Shown here: piece after piece, positions 34,309 to 42,699 of the stretch
Numbering within the stretch: position 1 is the stretch's first letter
How the letters are laid out: each line of letters begins with the position of its first letter
Assembly: GCF_002875945.1 (NCBI RefSeq)
Contig: NZ_MCZK01000111.1
Location: forward strand, 19,346-83,345
Length of the DNA stretch: 64,000 nucleotides
Reading direction: 5' to 3'
DNA from: Vibrio lentus
GTDB taxonomy: Bacteria; Pseudomonadota; Gammaproteobacteria; Enterobacterales; Vibrionaceae
The notes under the pieces: model-generated
Database searches by the model: none
What the model was told of the DNA's origin: nothing
The model's input: the letters and a program-made list of their open reading frames with translations, nothing else
Position numbers and translations under genes: made by a program

Positions 34309-34605
34309 CTACTTCTCGATTTTAATATTCTCGACACGGGCCTTTAGTTTTTGTCCCGGTCTAAAAGTAACAACACGTCGAGCAGAAATTGGAATGTCTT
34401 CACCAGTTTTCGGGTTACGACCAGGTCGCTCGTTTTTCTCGCGAAGATCAAAATTACCAAAACCAGACAGTTTTACCTGTTCGCCATTTTCGAGCGCTTT
34501 ACGAACTTCTTCGAAAAACACTTCCACCGTTTCCTTGGCATCCCGCTTGCTGTATCCGAGTGTCTCAAACAGGTTCTCAGCCAAATCGGCCTTCGTGAGT
34601 GCCAT
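34309..34605 (-). CDS. ihfA: Integration host factor alpha subunit
   Basis: The 98-residue protein matches Ihf[11 protein letters not shown] start, [38 protein letters not shown] DNA-binding arm with the intercalating Pro. It pairs with IhfB to bend DNA in recombination, replication and transcription. In many gamma-proteobacteria ihfA follows pheT in one operon. Here no pheT frame exists upstream: all three minus-strand frames meet stops near 34679, and a 640-base gap follows. Confidence 0.97.
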   Translation of the reverse strand: MALTKADLAENLFETLGYSKRDAKETVEVFFEEVRKALENGEQVKLSGFGNFDLREKNERPGRNPKTGEDIPISARRVVTFRPGQKLKARVENIKIEK

Positions 34606-35243
34606 AAAACTTTCCTCAAAGCTATGTTAAACATTGCTACCATCGCCAGTAGCGCCAAAGCATTTACCCTATTCAATCAATGAGATAAGGTCATTTACAA
34701 GGAAAGTGTATGCCAAGCTTCTGATTTTCGCCAACTTTTTTATCTCAACTATTGAATTATTCTTTCAAATCAGAAAGATAAGCCACTCCTAAATTCACAT
34801 ATATGGCTAAAAAGCATCTACTAACACGCAACCAAATAGAACTATATTCCATTAAATATAATTTATATGGAATTTAAAACTTTAGTTTCCTAAATATTAA
34901 TTTATGAGACTTTTCTCCTATGTTCAATAAAATCAGCGACTTGATTTGATATCAAACTCAACAGAGGTTACTAAATAAGCATTATTAAATATGAGATTCG
35001 TATCATTTCAGGATTTAATTCGATTGGGTCAATACTGACTATTGATATGTTGCGCGCTCCTAGACGTTTTAAAACCGTATTTTCAACCGAAACTCAATAT
35101 TCAGCTCAACAACCGCCTCAGCACCTTATCTCATCCACAACCCATATTACTCACACTTAGCTTAAACAAAGCAAAAAGTACGTTTCACACCTTAAGTTGT
35201 TATGTTATAACATCTCTATATTATTTCTAATTTTGTGGATTGA
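34606..35243. other. Gap between ihfA and the zur-like gene
   Basis: No supported gene is seen. It should hold the ihfA promoter on the left. On the right it contains the AT-rich promoter and Zur-like palindrome of the zinc operon. No remnant of pheT is recognised. Confidence 0.5.
35196..35216 (+). promoter_or_regulatory. Zur-like operator upstream of the zinc operon
   Basis: A perfect 12-base palindrome ATGTTATAACAT (35202-35213) flanked by GTTGTT lies 30 bases before the zur-like start. It shares its core with the sites at 39770 and 60687. Confidence 0.75.
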
Positions 35244-35702
35244 ATGAGAGATCTTGAAGCGATCATTGAACATGTAAAACAGGGCTGCAAAGTCAGTGGC
35301 AAACAATTTACGGCCAAAAGACAGTTAATTCTGCGAGCCTTAATACACGCCAACAAAGCACTTTCTGCTTATGAAATCGTTGATTATTGTAAAGAGCACT
35401 TTGACCAACATGTTCAAGCAATGTCGGTTTACCGGGTGTTGGAGTTTCTTGAAGAGCAACACTTGGCGCACAAACTTAAAGTCTCCAACAAATACATCCT
35501 CTGCGACCATATCCTTTGCGAACATGAGCATGGTATCCCTCAATTTTTAATTTGCTCAAAGTGCGACAAAATCAGCGAGCAAACCATCGACCCTGCCATG
35601 ATTCATGGGCTTCAATCCCACGCTAAACAAGAAGATTTCACCGTGGTCAGTCCTCAATTGGAGATTAACTGCGTGTGCGATGATTGCGCGGAGCATACCT
35701 AG
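35244..35702 (+). CDS. Fur-family regulator, Zur type
   Basis: The 152-residue protein has the Fur fold: an N-terminal winged helix (FTAKRQLILRALI, AMSVYRVLEFLEEQ) and a C-terminal metal-binding part with CDHILCEHEHG. Structural zinc motifs CSKC and CDDC follow. The CDH/CEHEHG pattern and zinc-related neighbours point to Zur rather than Fur. It sits at the head of an operon of zinc-sparing genes behind a Zur-like palindrome, so it probably represses itself and them when zinc is plentiful. A second, housekeeping zur elsewhere in the genome is possible. Confidence 0.85.
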   Translation: MRDLEAIIEHVKQGCKVSGKQFTAKRQLILRALIHANKALSAYEIVDYCKEHFDQHVQAMSVYRVLEFLEEQHLAHKLKVSNKYILCDHILCEHEHGIPQFLICSKCDKISEQTIDPAMIHGLQSHAKQEDFTVVSPQLEINCVCDDCAEHT

Positions 35703-35779
35703 CGACATTCCATTCAGCCCACCCTCTAATACATTCAAAATTACCTTAGCCTTAATCAGAAAGGAGACACTGAAACGCT

Positions 35780-37159
35780 ATGTCAGCAACGCTCATCAAA
35801 AATGCCCGAGTGGTCAATGAAGGTTCTGTGACTAAAACCGACGTGTTAATCGTTGGTCACCGAATTGAAAAAATCGCAGATGATATCAAGCCAGAACCAA
35901 ACGATGAGGTCATTGACGCGCAAGGCTTTTATCTAATGCCAGGGATGATTGACGACCAAGTCCACTTTCGTGAACCGGGATTAACACACAAAGGTTCAAT
36001 CGCCACTGAGTCACGAGCTGCGGTTGCAGGCGGTATTACCAGCTATATGGAGATGCCAAACGTAAACCCTGCTACAACGACCATTGAAGCCTTAGAGAAA
36101 AAGTTTGATATTGCATCACAAAGCTCGCTAGCGAATTACTCATTTTATCTCGGAGCAACTGAAGACAACCTCGAACAGATTAAGCGACTCGACCCGACTA
36201 AACACTGCGGCGTGAAGGTGTTTATGGGCGCTTCGACCGGCGATCTGTTGGTTGAAGATCCTCAAGCGCTCAATGCCATCTTTCGTGATTCTCCCGTCCT
36301 TATTGTCACCCATTGCGAAAGCGGGCCAGTGATCGCTAAAAACCAAGAGCAATTAAGAAAAGAAAAAGACGTTTTCACGATTGAAGACCACCCAGTTCTA
36401 AGAGACGACAAAGCCTGTTATGCCTCTTCTTCTTATGCGATTGAGCTAGCCCAAAAACACAACAGTCAACTTCATGTGCTGCACATCACGACAGCCAAAG
36501 AACTCGCTCTGTTTGACGCAGGGCCAATTCAAGACAAACGTATTACGGCAGAAGCTTGTGTGCACCATCTTTGGTTCAGCAACAAAGATTACGCAGCGCT
36601 AGGTAACCAAATAAAATGCAATCCGGCCGTCAAATACCCAAGTGATAGAGACGCCCTATTAGCCGCTTTGAACACGGGGAAAATAGACATCATTGCGACA
36701 GATCACGCACCACATACATGGGAAGAAAAACAAGTTCCTTACGAACAAGCCCCAGCAGGATTACCTTTGGTACAACACGCCCTATTGAGCCTGTTTGACC
36801 ATGTAAGCGCGGGAAACATGACGGTGGCTCAGGTTGTCGAGAAAACCGCACATAACCCAGCTATCCGGTATGCGATAGAGGAACGTGGCTATATTCATGA
36901 GGGTTACTACGCCGACTTAGTGTTAGTCGACCCACAAACTCCAACCTTGGTCAGCAATGAAAACAGCTTGTATCAATGTAGGTGGTCGCCATTCTCAGGA
37001 CACGAATTCTCTGCTCAGATTAAGCATACATGGGTAAACGGCATCAAGGTTTATACCAACCCAGAATCCGCAGACAACAACACAAATACCACTCATGTAC
37101 CAAATGAGATACCAAACGAAATGCCAACTTCAGCAATGAGGCTGTCATTCAAACGCTAG
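35780..37159 (+). CDS. Dihydroorotase paralogue (PyrC2-like)
   Basis: The 459-residue amidohydrolase has MIDDQVHFREPGLTHKG, the carboxylated-Lys motif CGVKVFMGAS, VTHCE, LHVLHITTAKE and IATDHAPHTWEEK. The first metal motif reads Gln-Val-His instead of His-x-His, so one usual zinc ligand is replaced. Dihydroorotases close the pyrimidine ring. Paralogues under Zur control (PyrC2) are known to back up the zinc enzyme during starvation. SD AAGGAGA lies upstream of the ATG. It is the second gene of the zinc operon, 77 bases after zur. Confidence 0.85.
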   Translation: MSATLIKNARVVNEGSVTKTDVLIVGHRIEKIADDIKPEPNDEVIDAQGFYLMPGMIDDQVHFREPGLTHKGSIATESRAAVAGGITSYMEMPNVNPATTTIEALEKKFDIASQSSLANYSFYLGATEDNLEQIKRLDPTKHCGVKVFMGASTGDLLVEDPQALNAIFRDSPVLIVTHCESGPVIAKNQEQLRKEKDVFTIEDHPVLRDDKACYASSSYAIELAQKHNSQLHVLHITTAKELALFDAGPIQDKRITAEACVHHLWFSNKDYAALGNQIKCNPAVKYPSDRDALLAALNTGKIDIIATDHAPHTWEEKQVPYEQAPAGLPLVQHALLSLFDHVSAGNMTVAQVVEKTAHNPAIRYAIEERGYIHEGYYADLVLVDPQTPTLVSNENSLYQCRWSPFSGHEFSAQIKHTWVNGIKVYTNPESADNNTNTTHVPNEIPNEMPTSAMRLSFKR

Positions 37160-37196
37160 TTCAGCTGTCATTACCCATCAATAATAAGAACTCAAT

Positions 37197-37757
37197 ATGT
37201 TAAGAAGAAACCCAAGCGGCCATATGCCAGAAGTATCGGAGACCGCTTTCATTGATCCAACGGCCATCATATGTGGCAAGGTCATCATTGAAGATAACGT
37301 GTTTATTGGCCCTTACGCTGTAATTCGAGCTGACGAAGTCAATGAACAAGGTGATATGGAAGCCATCGTGATTAAGCGTGATACCAATATTCAAGACGGT
37401 GTGGTTATTCATTCAAAAGCCGGTGCTGCCGTCACTATTGGTCAACGCTCATCCATCGCCCATCGCTCGATTATTCATGGCCCTTGCGAGGTCTGTGACG
37501 ACGTATTTATTGGCTTCAACTCAGTAGTCTTTAATGCGGTGATTGGTAAAGGTTGCGTCATTCGCCATAACTGTGTGGTAGACGGGCATGACTTACCTGA
37601 AAACTTCCATGTACCACCAATGACCAACATAGGTTCAGGGTTTGATTTGAACAATATCTCCAAAGTCCCACCTGAGTATTCAGCGTTTTCAGAGTCAGTT
37701 GTTTCGGCAAACCATGCCCTTGTGCAAGGTTATCGGAGAATTGCCAATGAACTCTGA
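37197..37757 (+). CDS. Gamma-class carbonic anhydrase-like protein
   Basis: The 186-residue protein is a left-handed beta-helix of hexapeptide repeats (IICGKVIIEDNVFIG, VTIGQRSSIAHRSIIHG). The three metal-binding His are in place: VIHSKAG, and IAHRSIIHG with a His-x4-His spacing. Gamma carbonic anhydrases hydrate CO2 and can work with iron or cobalt as well as zinc. That fits its location in a zinc-starvation operon, where such paralogues are known from comparative genomics. Its end overlaps the start of the COG0523 gene. Confidence 0.85.
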   Translation: MLRRNPSGHMPEVSETAFIDPTAIICGKVIIEDNVFIGPYAVIRADEVNEQGDMEAIVIKRDTNIQDGVVIHSKAGAAVTIGQRSSIAHRSIIHGPCEVCDDVFIGFNSVVFNAVIGKGCVIRHNCVVDGHDLPENFHVPPMTNIGSGFDLNNISKVPPEYSAFSESVVSANHALVQGYRRIANEL

Positions 37758-38754
37758 TAAAAAGCCTATCTTGGGTATTCCAACCAATATCATTACCGGC
37801 TTTCTCGGCGTAGGTAAAACCACTGCGATTCTCAACCTAATGAAGAACAAGCCCGCAGATGAAAACTGGGCTATTTTGGTGAACGAATTTGGAGAAATTG
37901 GCGTTGATGGCAGTTTGATCCAAGGGAACGACAGCAAACAACAAGTGTTTATTCGTGAAGTGCCTGGCGGTTGTATGTGTTGCGCGGCTGGTTTACCGAT
38001 GCAAATCGCGCTGAATCAACTTCTGTCAGAAGCAAAACCTGATCGCTTACTGATCGAACCAACCGGGCTTGGTCACCCCAAAGAAGTGCTAGAAGTCTTG
38101 TCTTCAGAGCACTATCGTAAAGTGTTGTCACTGCAGAAAAACATTACTTTGGTTGATGCCCGCAAGCTTTCTGACACACGCTATTCTGAACACGATACCT
38201 TCAATCAGCAAATCACCATTGCCGACACCATTGTGGGTAATAAAGTCGACCTGTACAAAAGTGGCGATGCAGAAAAACTGGCTGAGTACGTCGCGCAGGT
38301 TTGTCACCCAGACACCAAACTCATATTTGCCCATCACGGTAAGATCCCTTCCGACGAGTTCGATGGAAACACCAATTTTTACCATCATCAAGCTCATGGG
38401 CACCATCACCACCATGTTCATAAACAAGATAAGCCACTCGCTTCTGAATTACCGATGCCAGAAAGCGGCATGATAAAGGCAAGCAACCAAGGAGAAGGGT
38501 TTGAAAGTATTGGTTGGCGATTCGCGGCTGACAAACTGTTCGACCGTCAGCAATTGCTTAAGGTATTAGTTGGACTCAAAGCCGAACGAATGAAAGCGGT
38601 GTTCATCACTCAAAGCGGCATCTTTGGTTACAACCTAACGGAAGATGGTCTAACAGAGTGTGAACTTGATGAATGCAATGAAACCAGAATTGAGGTGATT
38701 GGTCAGGCCATAGACAGCGACTTAGAAAGCCAATTGTTGGCGTGTCAGATTTAG
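37747..38754 (+). CDS. COG0523/CobW-family zinc metallochaperone GTPase (YeiR/ZigA-like)
   Basis: From ATG 37747 the protein has 335 residues. The P-loop is GFLGVGKT (18-25), the metal motif CMCC is at 75-78, and a His-rich loop (HHQAHGHHHHHVH) follows near 215-230. The C-terminal CobW domain ends it. These features define the COG0523 GTPases that deliver zinc to client enzymes under Zur control. I chose this ATG because it leads straight into the G domain; it overlaps the carbonic anhydrase stop by 11 bases. An earlier in-frame ATG at 37699 lies well inside the previous gene. Likely clients include the neighbouring enzymes. Confidence 0.9.
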   Translation: MNSDKKPILGIPTNIITGFLGVGKTTAILNLMKNKPADENWAILVNEFGEIGVDGSLIQGNDSKQQVFIREVPGGCMCCAAGLPMQIALNQLLSEAKPDRLLIEPTGLGHPKEVLEVLSSEHYRKVLSLQKNITLVDARKLSDTRYSEHDTFNQQITIADTIVGNKVDLYKSGDAEKLAEYVAQVCHPDTKLIFAHHGKIPSDEFDGNTNFYHHQAHGHHHHHVHKQDKPLASELPMPESGMIKASNQGEGFESIGWRFAADKLFDRQQLLKVLVGLKAERMKAVFITQSGIFGYNLTEDGLTECELDECNETRIEVIGQAIDSDLESQLLACQI

Positions 38755-38789
38755 CCAGAACAGGTTAACCCTTATCCCACCCTAAAATC

Positions 38790-38826
38790 AAAGCCCTATG
38801 AACTACTGCATTCATAGGGCTTTTTA
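38790..38826 (+). terminator. Terminator of the zinc operon
   Basis: AAAGCCCTATGAA pairs perfectly with TTCATAGGGCTTT, followed by TT. It lies between convergent genes and may work in both directions. Confidence 0.9.
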
Positions 38827-38851
38827 ACCAATCAGCTATGTGTGTAAGTCA

Positions 38852-39724
38852 CTAACTCACAGAAACCAATCGCTTCTCGGCCAATGCCATTGCAATGTTG
38901 GCTTTAGCGTAAGCACTCTCATTGATGAAATGTGGATAGATATCTTGTTCGCGTTCCCAATAGATATCATAACCAAAGAAAGTCGCGAGCAACGGCTCAC
39001 CTTGTTTCACGACCTCGAAATCTCGACCACAGATCGCTGGGTGTACTGTGGCTACTCGCATACCATCAGGACCAAGTGGAACATTGACCTCTTCAACATA
39101 GAAGAAGGCGCTGTAGTCTTCTAACTCATTAACTTGGTTAAGGTTATGCTTCTCAACGTAATCAAGAACCATGGTCAGCATCTGCTTCATCAGTTTGAGA
39201 GTATCGAACTTAAGTGAGCCATGGGCCTGAGCCCCGACTTCAATCATCACTCCACACTTCCCTGTTGTGCAAAGGTAAGGCTGGTCATCCCAAGGCTTTC
39301 TATCTTCAAACAGAATATTGGCTTCCGGCATTCGCTGTTTCACATAAGCGCCCATTTTTTGGTAGAAAGCATCATTTGAGAGTAAAATTAATGTCGCCCC
39401 CATATTGCTGGTCGTGTTGTGCAAATCCACGATCAGTTGCTGCTCTTTGCTTGCGTGTCTGTCTATAAACTGTCTTGCCACGGTATGCTCAGCTAAACCA
39501 GCAGTATCGTCGTTGTTAGTATTAGAAAACTGACGATTTAGGTCCGTGTCAACATATCGGACGTTCTGCTCTACCGCTTTAGGATTTGCGATAACAGAAG
39601 TAGTCGAAAATGTTGAACGATCTGCGGCATACAAACGCTCTTTGATGAGCTTGTTTAAATAGATTCCTGAGAGCTCGTTGCCGTGTGTTCCAGCAACCAG
39701 TAAGACTTGATTAATGTTGTCCAT
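38852..39724 (-). CDS. Aspartoacylase (AspA/AstE zinc hydrolase family)
   Basis: The 290-residue protein has the zinc-binding His-x2-Glu in GTHGNELSG (residues 12-20) and the third ligand His in VDLHNTT. It also has DTDLNRQF and the catalytic Glu in GVMIEVGAQAHG. The pattern is that of aspartoacylase, which cleaves N-acetylaspartate to aspartate and acetate, in the AstE/AspA branch of M14-like enzymes. I use ATG 39724; the longer frame begins at a TTG 30 bases upstream. A Zur-like site just upstream and convergence on the zinc operon tie it to zinc limitation. Confidence 0.85.
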   Translation of the reverse strand: MDNINQVLLVAGTHGNELSGIYLNKLIKERLYAADRSTFSTTSVIANPKAVEQNVRYVDTDLNRQFSNTNNDDTAGLAEHTVARQFIDRHASKEQQLIVDLHNTTSNMGATLILLSNDAFYQKMGAYVKQRMPEANILFEDRKPWDDQPYLCTTGKCGVMIEVGAQAHGSLKFDTLKLMKQMLTMVLDYVEKHNLNQVNELEDYSAFFYVEEVNVPLGPDGMRVATVHPAICGRDFEVVKQGEPLLATFFGYDIYWEREQDIYPHFINESAYAKANIAMALAEKRLVSVS

Positions 39725-39769
39725 GTCATTGATTTCCAAATATCGAAAGTGCAAGTCACCCTTGCTTTG

Positions 39770-39791
39770 TTGTTACAATATAACATAACAA
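39770..39791 (-). promoter_or_regulatory. Zur-like operator upstream of the aspartoacylase gene
   Basis: On the minus strand TTGTTATGTTATATTGTAACAA is an imperfect palindrome sharing TTATGTTATA with the other two sites. It lies 46 bases upstream of the ATG. Confidence 0.7.
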
Positions 39792-39970
39792 CAATGAGTT
39801 CATTTCTCCAGAACACTTCATAATCAGGCACCAGATAATTCTTAGTAGAAACGAGAATTCATTGTGAAACATACACACACAAAGGCCCCGCAATTGCGAG
39901 GCATTGGTTTTTATTCAACACTGTAGTTTCGGTGATTAATCTACATCACGCTTCTTTGCTGCGAATCACA

Positions 39971-40885
39971 TCACGACTGCTTAACAAGCTTTCCGTTATC
40001 TCCCGCGCTATCTGATGTTTTAGCACTCGGTGTCTTCGCAGGTTTCACAATTAAGCCAATCCCGACTAAGAACAGAACAGATGCAACAACTTGGGCGACT
40101 GACAGTACTTCGTCATACATAAAGTAACCACTGATCAATGCGAAGATTGGCACGAGCAAGGTTAACGGTGCCGTTGTGCTTAACGGATATTGGATTAACA
40201 ACTTATTCCACACCCAGTAACCAAACAATGTGGTCGGGTAAGCCTGAAACAACACAGCAATCGTTGTGTTCCAATCCCACTGCTCAATCCCCTGCCAAAT
40301 AATTTGGTCACCGTGCAGCATAACGGCAAACAACACTAATGGAACTGGCGCAAACAGCATCCCCCAAACGTTAAATGCAAAAGCCTGAGTGGTTTTAGAC
40401 GCTTTAACAATCACGCCCATTAACGTCCAACTGCACGCTGCGATCATAATAAGAATCACACCATTAACGGTGACATTGCCCGTTGCTGCGGAAACCAAGA
40501 CCGCCAAGGCGCACATCGCTAACATCGCACCCATTAACTTACGAACCGACGCACTTTCTTTGAAAACCCATACCCCAACGGCCATACCGATTATTACGTT
40601 GGTAGAAAGCAATACCGACGACAGCCCCGATGAAAGCCCAGCTGTGATTGACCACGAAGCCATACCCCAAATACCCACACCAAACACGAAGCCATAACTC
40701 ACTAAATAACGCCAAGCGACATTCGGTCTCGCCACAAAAAATATCACTGGAATCACCGCTAGCGAGAAACGCGCGGCGGTTGCCAACAACGGATGAACAT
40801 TGGTCACACCCATTTTGATCATCGAGAAATTGAATCCCCAAATTGCCATCACGAATACCGCTAACAACAAATCATTTCTTTTCAT
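39971..40885 (-). CDS. EamA-family (DMT) transporter
   Basis: The 304-residue protein has ten predicted membrane segments in two EamA repeats, starting LLLAVFVMAIWGFNFSMIKMG and with a second repeat from about residue 145. Family members in the inner membrane export amino acids and metabolites such as O-acetylserine and cysteine. It is divergent from a MocR regulator with paired direct repeats between, so it is the probable target. Confidence 0.9.
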   Translation of the reverse strand: MKRNDLLLAVFVMAIWGFNFSMIKMGVTNVHPLLATAARFSLAVIPVIFFVARPNVAWRYLVSYGFVFGVGIWGMASWSITAGLSSGLSSVLLSTNVIIGMAVGVWVFKESASVRKLMGAMLAMCALAVLVSAATGNVTVNGVILIMIAACSWTLMGVIVKASKTTQAFAFNVWGMLFAPVPLVLFAVMLHGDQIIWQGIEQWDWNTTIAVLFQAYPTTLFGYWVWNKLLIQYPLSTTAPLTLLVPIFALISGYFMYDEVLSVAQVVASVLFLVGIGLIVKPAKTPSAKTSDSAGDNGKLVKQS

Positions 40886-40928
40886 ACTGACCCCTCCTTT
40901 GTTTTAAGAGAGTATCCCTTGAACAATA

Positions 40929-40970
40929 AAACCAGTACAGATACAATTTTTATAATAAAAACCAGTACAG
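40929..40970. promoter_or_regulatory. Paired direct repeats between the eamA-like and mocR genes
   Basis: ACCAGTACAG occurs at 40931-40940 and again at 40961-40970, each preceded by ATAAA(A)A. The 30-base spacing, about three helical turns, fits MocR regulators, which typically bind tandem direct repeats in divergent promoters. Confidence 0.7.
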
Positions 40971-40988
40971 TTAACAACGGTCGTGACC

Positions 40989-42377
40989 ATGAGTATCTAC
41001 AGAAAGCTTGCTAATCAATTTATTGATGAGATTGAAACGGGGAAAAGAACCGAAGGTGGGCGTATGCCTTCACTGCGTCAATTAGCTAAGCAGCAAGCTA
41101 TCAGCATGTCGACCGTAGTGAGCTGTTACCAAGAGTTAGAATCACAGGGTTGGATTCATTCTCGCCCACAAGCGGGCTATTTTGTTTCGCCCCATAAGCC
41201 TGTTCATTCAACACCGGAATGGGCACAGTTTGAAAGTAAGGTTTCCAGAGTTAGACAAACTTCATCGACTCACAACTCAATCAATGGGCCTCTAGGGGTC
41301 TCTAGCACCACCAATGATGAACAATCGATTGTAGAGTTAGAGCGCAGTTTCCGCCGCTCAATTAAACGTACGGGCAACAGACTCAACCACTACCCTGATA
41401 CACAGGGCGAGCCGATGTTAAGACAGGCTTTATCGACCCACTTCGCCAAGCTCGATGTGCACTTTTCACCTGAAGAAATGGTGATCACCGCTGGCTGCAT
41501 GTCGGCAATTAAGGCTGCTCTTGAATCGAGTACCAAAGAAGGTGACACCATTGCCATCAGCTCACCTTGTTTCAACGGTATTCTGGAGTTGCTTGGCAAA
41601 ATGTCACGCCAGATCATTGAGATCCCGTCTTTGGATGATGGTGTCGACCTACAACAACTGGAAACACACCTGAAAAATAAACGTGTGGATGCCGCTATCT
41701 TCTGTACCTCACATATGAACCCTCAGGGGATCAATATGTCGGCCAGTCAAAAACAAAAGCTGGCTGAATTGGCGAATCACTATCGAGTACCAATCATTGA
41801 AGACGATGTGTATCTAGAACTCTCTTACTCATCACACACACCATTGCCTGCAAAGTACTATGACAAAGGTGGATACGTGCTGTGGTGTGGTTCGGTATCG
41901 AAAAGCCTGTCGCCAAGCTATCGTTTAGGCTGGTGCTTACCGGGAAGGTACATAGACGAGTACAAGGCTATGTTTTCTGCAGCGAGCTATGGCGTCGCCC
42001 TGCCCACTCAGCTTGCGGTTGCTGACTTTATCGAATCTGGCCAATACGCCAAGCACGTTAGAAGAAGATGCTCTCAAATCCTGTCTTTGCGCCAGCAATA
42101 CCTTAGTTATTTAGCCCAACACCTTCCTCAAGACGTGAAGATAAGTAACCCACAAGGTGGCATGGTGCTCTGGTTGCAAATCCCAAATTTGAACCAGCAA
42201 ACCTTTGCTCAAGCGGTAGCTAAGCAGAATCTTGATATCAGGCTTGGACATCTGTTCAGCACTCTAGATCTCTACAGCAACTGTCTACGCATCAATTTTG
42301 GTTATTCGCTAGAGGGAGAAGCCAAGCAGCAGTTGGATGACTTGATTAAACTTATCCACCAATGCATGAACGGTTAG
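40989..42377 (+). CDS. MocR-family regulator (GntR helix-turn-helix plus aminotransferase domain)
   Basis: The N-terminal 75 residues form a GntR winged helix (MPSLRQLAKQQAISMSTVV within it). The rest is a fold-type I PLP aminotransferase domain with the Schiff-base Lys in CGSVSKSLSPSYRLGW. MocR proteins sense PLP or an amino compound and control an adjacent gene, here the divergent EamA exporter. ATG 40989 is preferred to GTG 40983; the ribosome site is weak for both. Confidence 0.9.
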   Translation: MSIYRKLANQFIDEIETGKRTEGGRMPSLRQLAKQQAISMSTVVSCYQELESQGWIHSRPQAGYFVSPHKPVHSTPEWAQFESKVSRVRQTSSTHNSINGPLGVSSTTNDEQSIVELERSFRRSIKRTGNRLNHYPDTQGEPMLRQALSTHFAKLDVHFSPEEMVITAGCMSAIKAALESSTKEGDTIAISSPCFNGILELLGKMSRQIIEIPSLDDGVDLQQLETHLKNKRVDAAIFCTSHMNPQGINMSASQKQKLAELANHYRVPIIEDDVYLELSYSSHTPLPAKYYDKGGYVLWCGSVSKSLSPSYRLGWCLPGRYIDEYKAMFSAASYGVALPTQLAVADFIESGQYAKHVRRRCSQILSLRQQYLSYLAQHLPQDVKISNPQGGMVLWLQIPNLNQQTFAQAVAKQNLDIRLGHLFSTLDLYSNCLRINFGYSLEGEAKQQLDDLIKLIHQCMNG

Positions 42378-42699
42378 CCCTACCCAATCTAATTTGCTCA
42401 TGATTGGTGCATATTAGTTGTTTGAGTTCGACTTTTTCATGGCCTTCTTTGATGGCTTTTGTTGATCGTTTTGTTCATAACTTTTTCATAGCTATTTGTC
42501 ATAAAGGAAGAGGCTATTATTCCGATTCAACCTAGGTTAAAGCCCCGTACCGTAAGGAAATTCAATCGCCTCAAAACCCTTAAATACTGAGTTTGCAAGC
42601 ACCCACAAAATTATGCAACTTAGCTAATGACACGTCACTTTTTGTCGTCAATATACAGCCGTCAGCGCTGGCGTTATCCTGTATTTGAAGAGAACTATT
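42378..42699. other. Promoter region of cqsA
   Basis: No gene is seen. The stretch should hold the cqsA promoter and 5' UTR. I find no sRNA-pairing or regulator site that I can name with confidence. Confidence 0.4.

Noticed and set aside
34262..34630. A + strand frame antisense to ihfA starting after GGAGGTG
   Set aside because: It reads straight through the ihfA terminator stem and the ihfA gene in antisense, with no family similarity; the ribosome-like motif is probably chance.
39881..39905. GC-rich hairpin after the EamA gene as a terminator
   Set aside because: The stem is plausible, but the minus-strand tail (CCTTTGTGTG) is not a real T tract, so I did not list it as a terminator.
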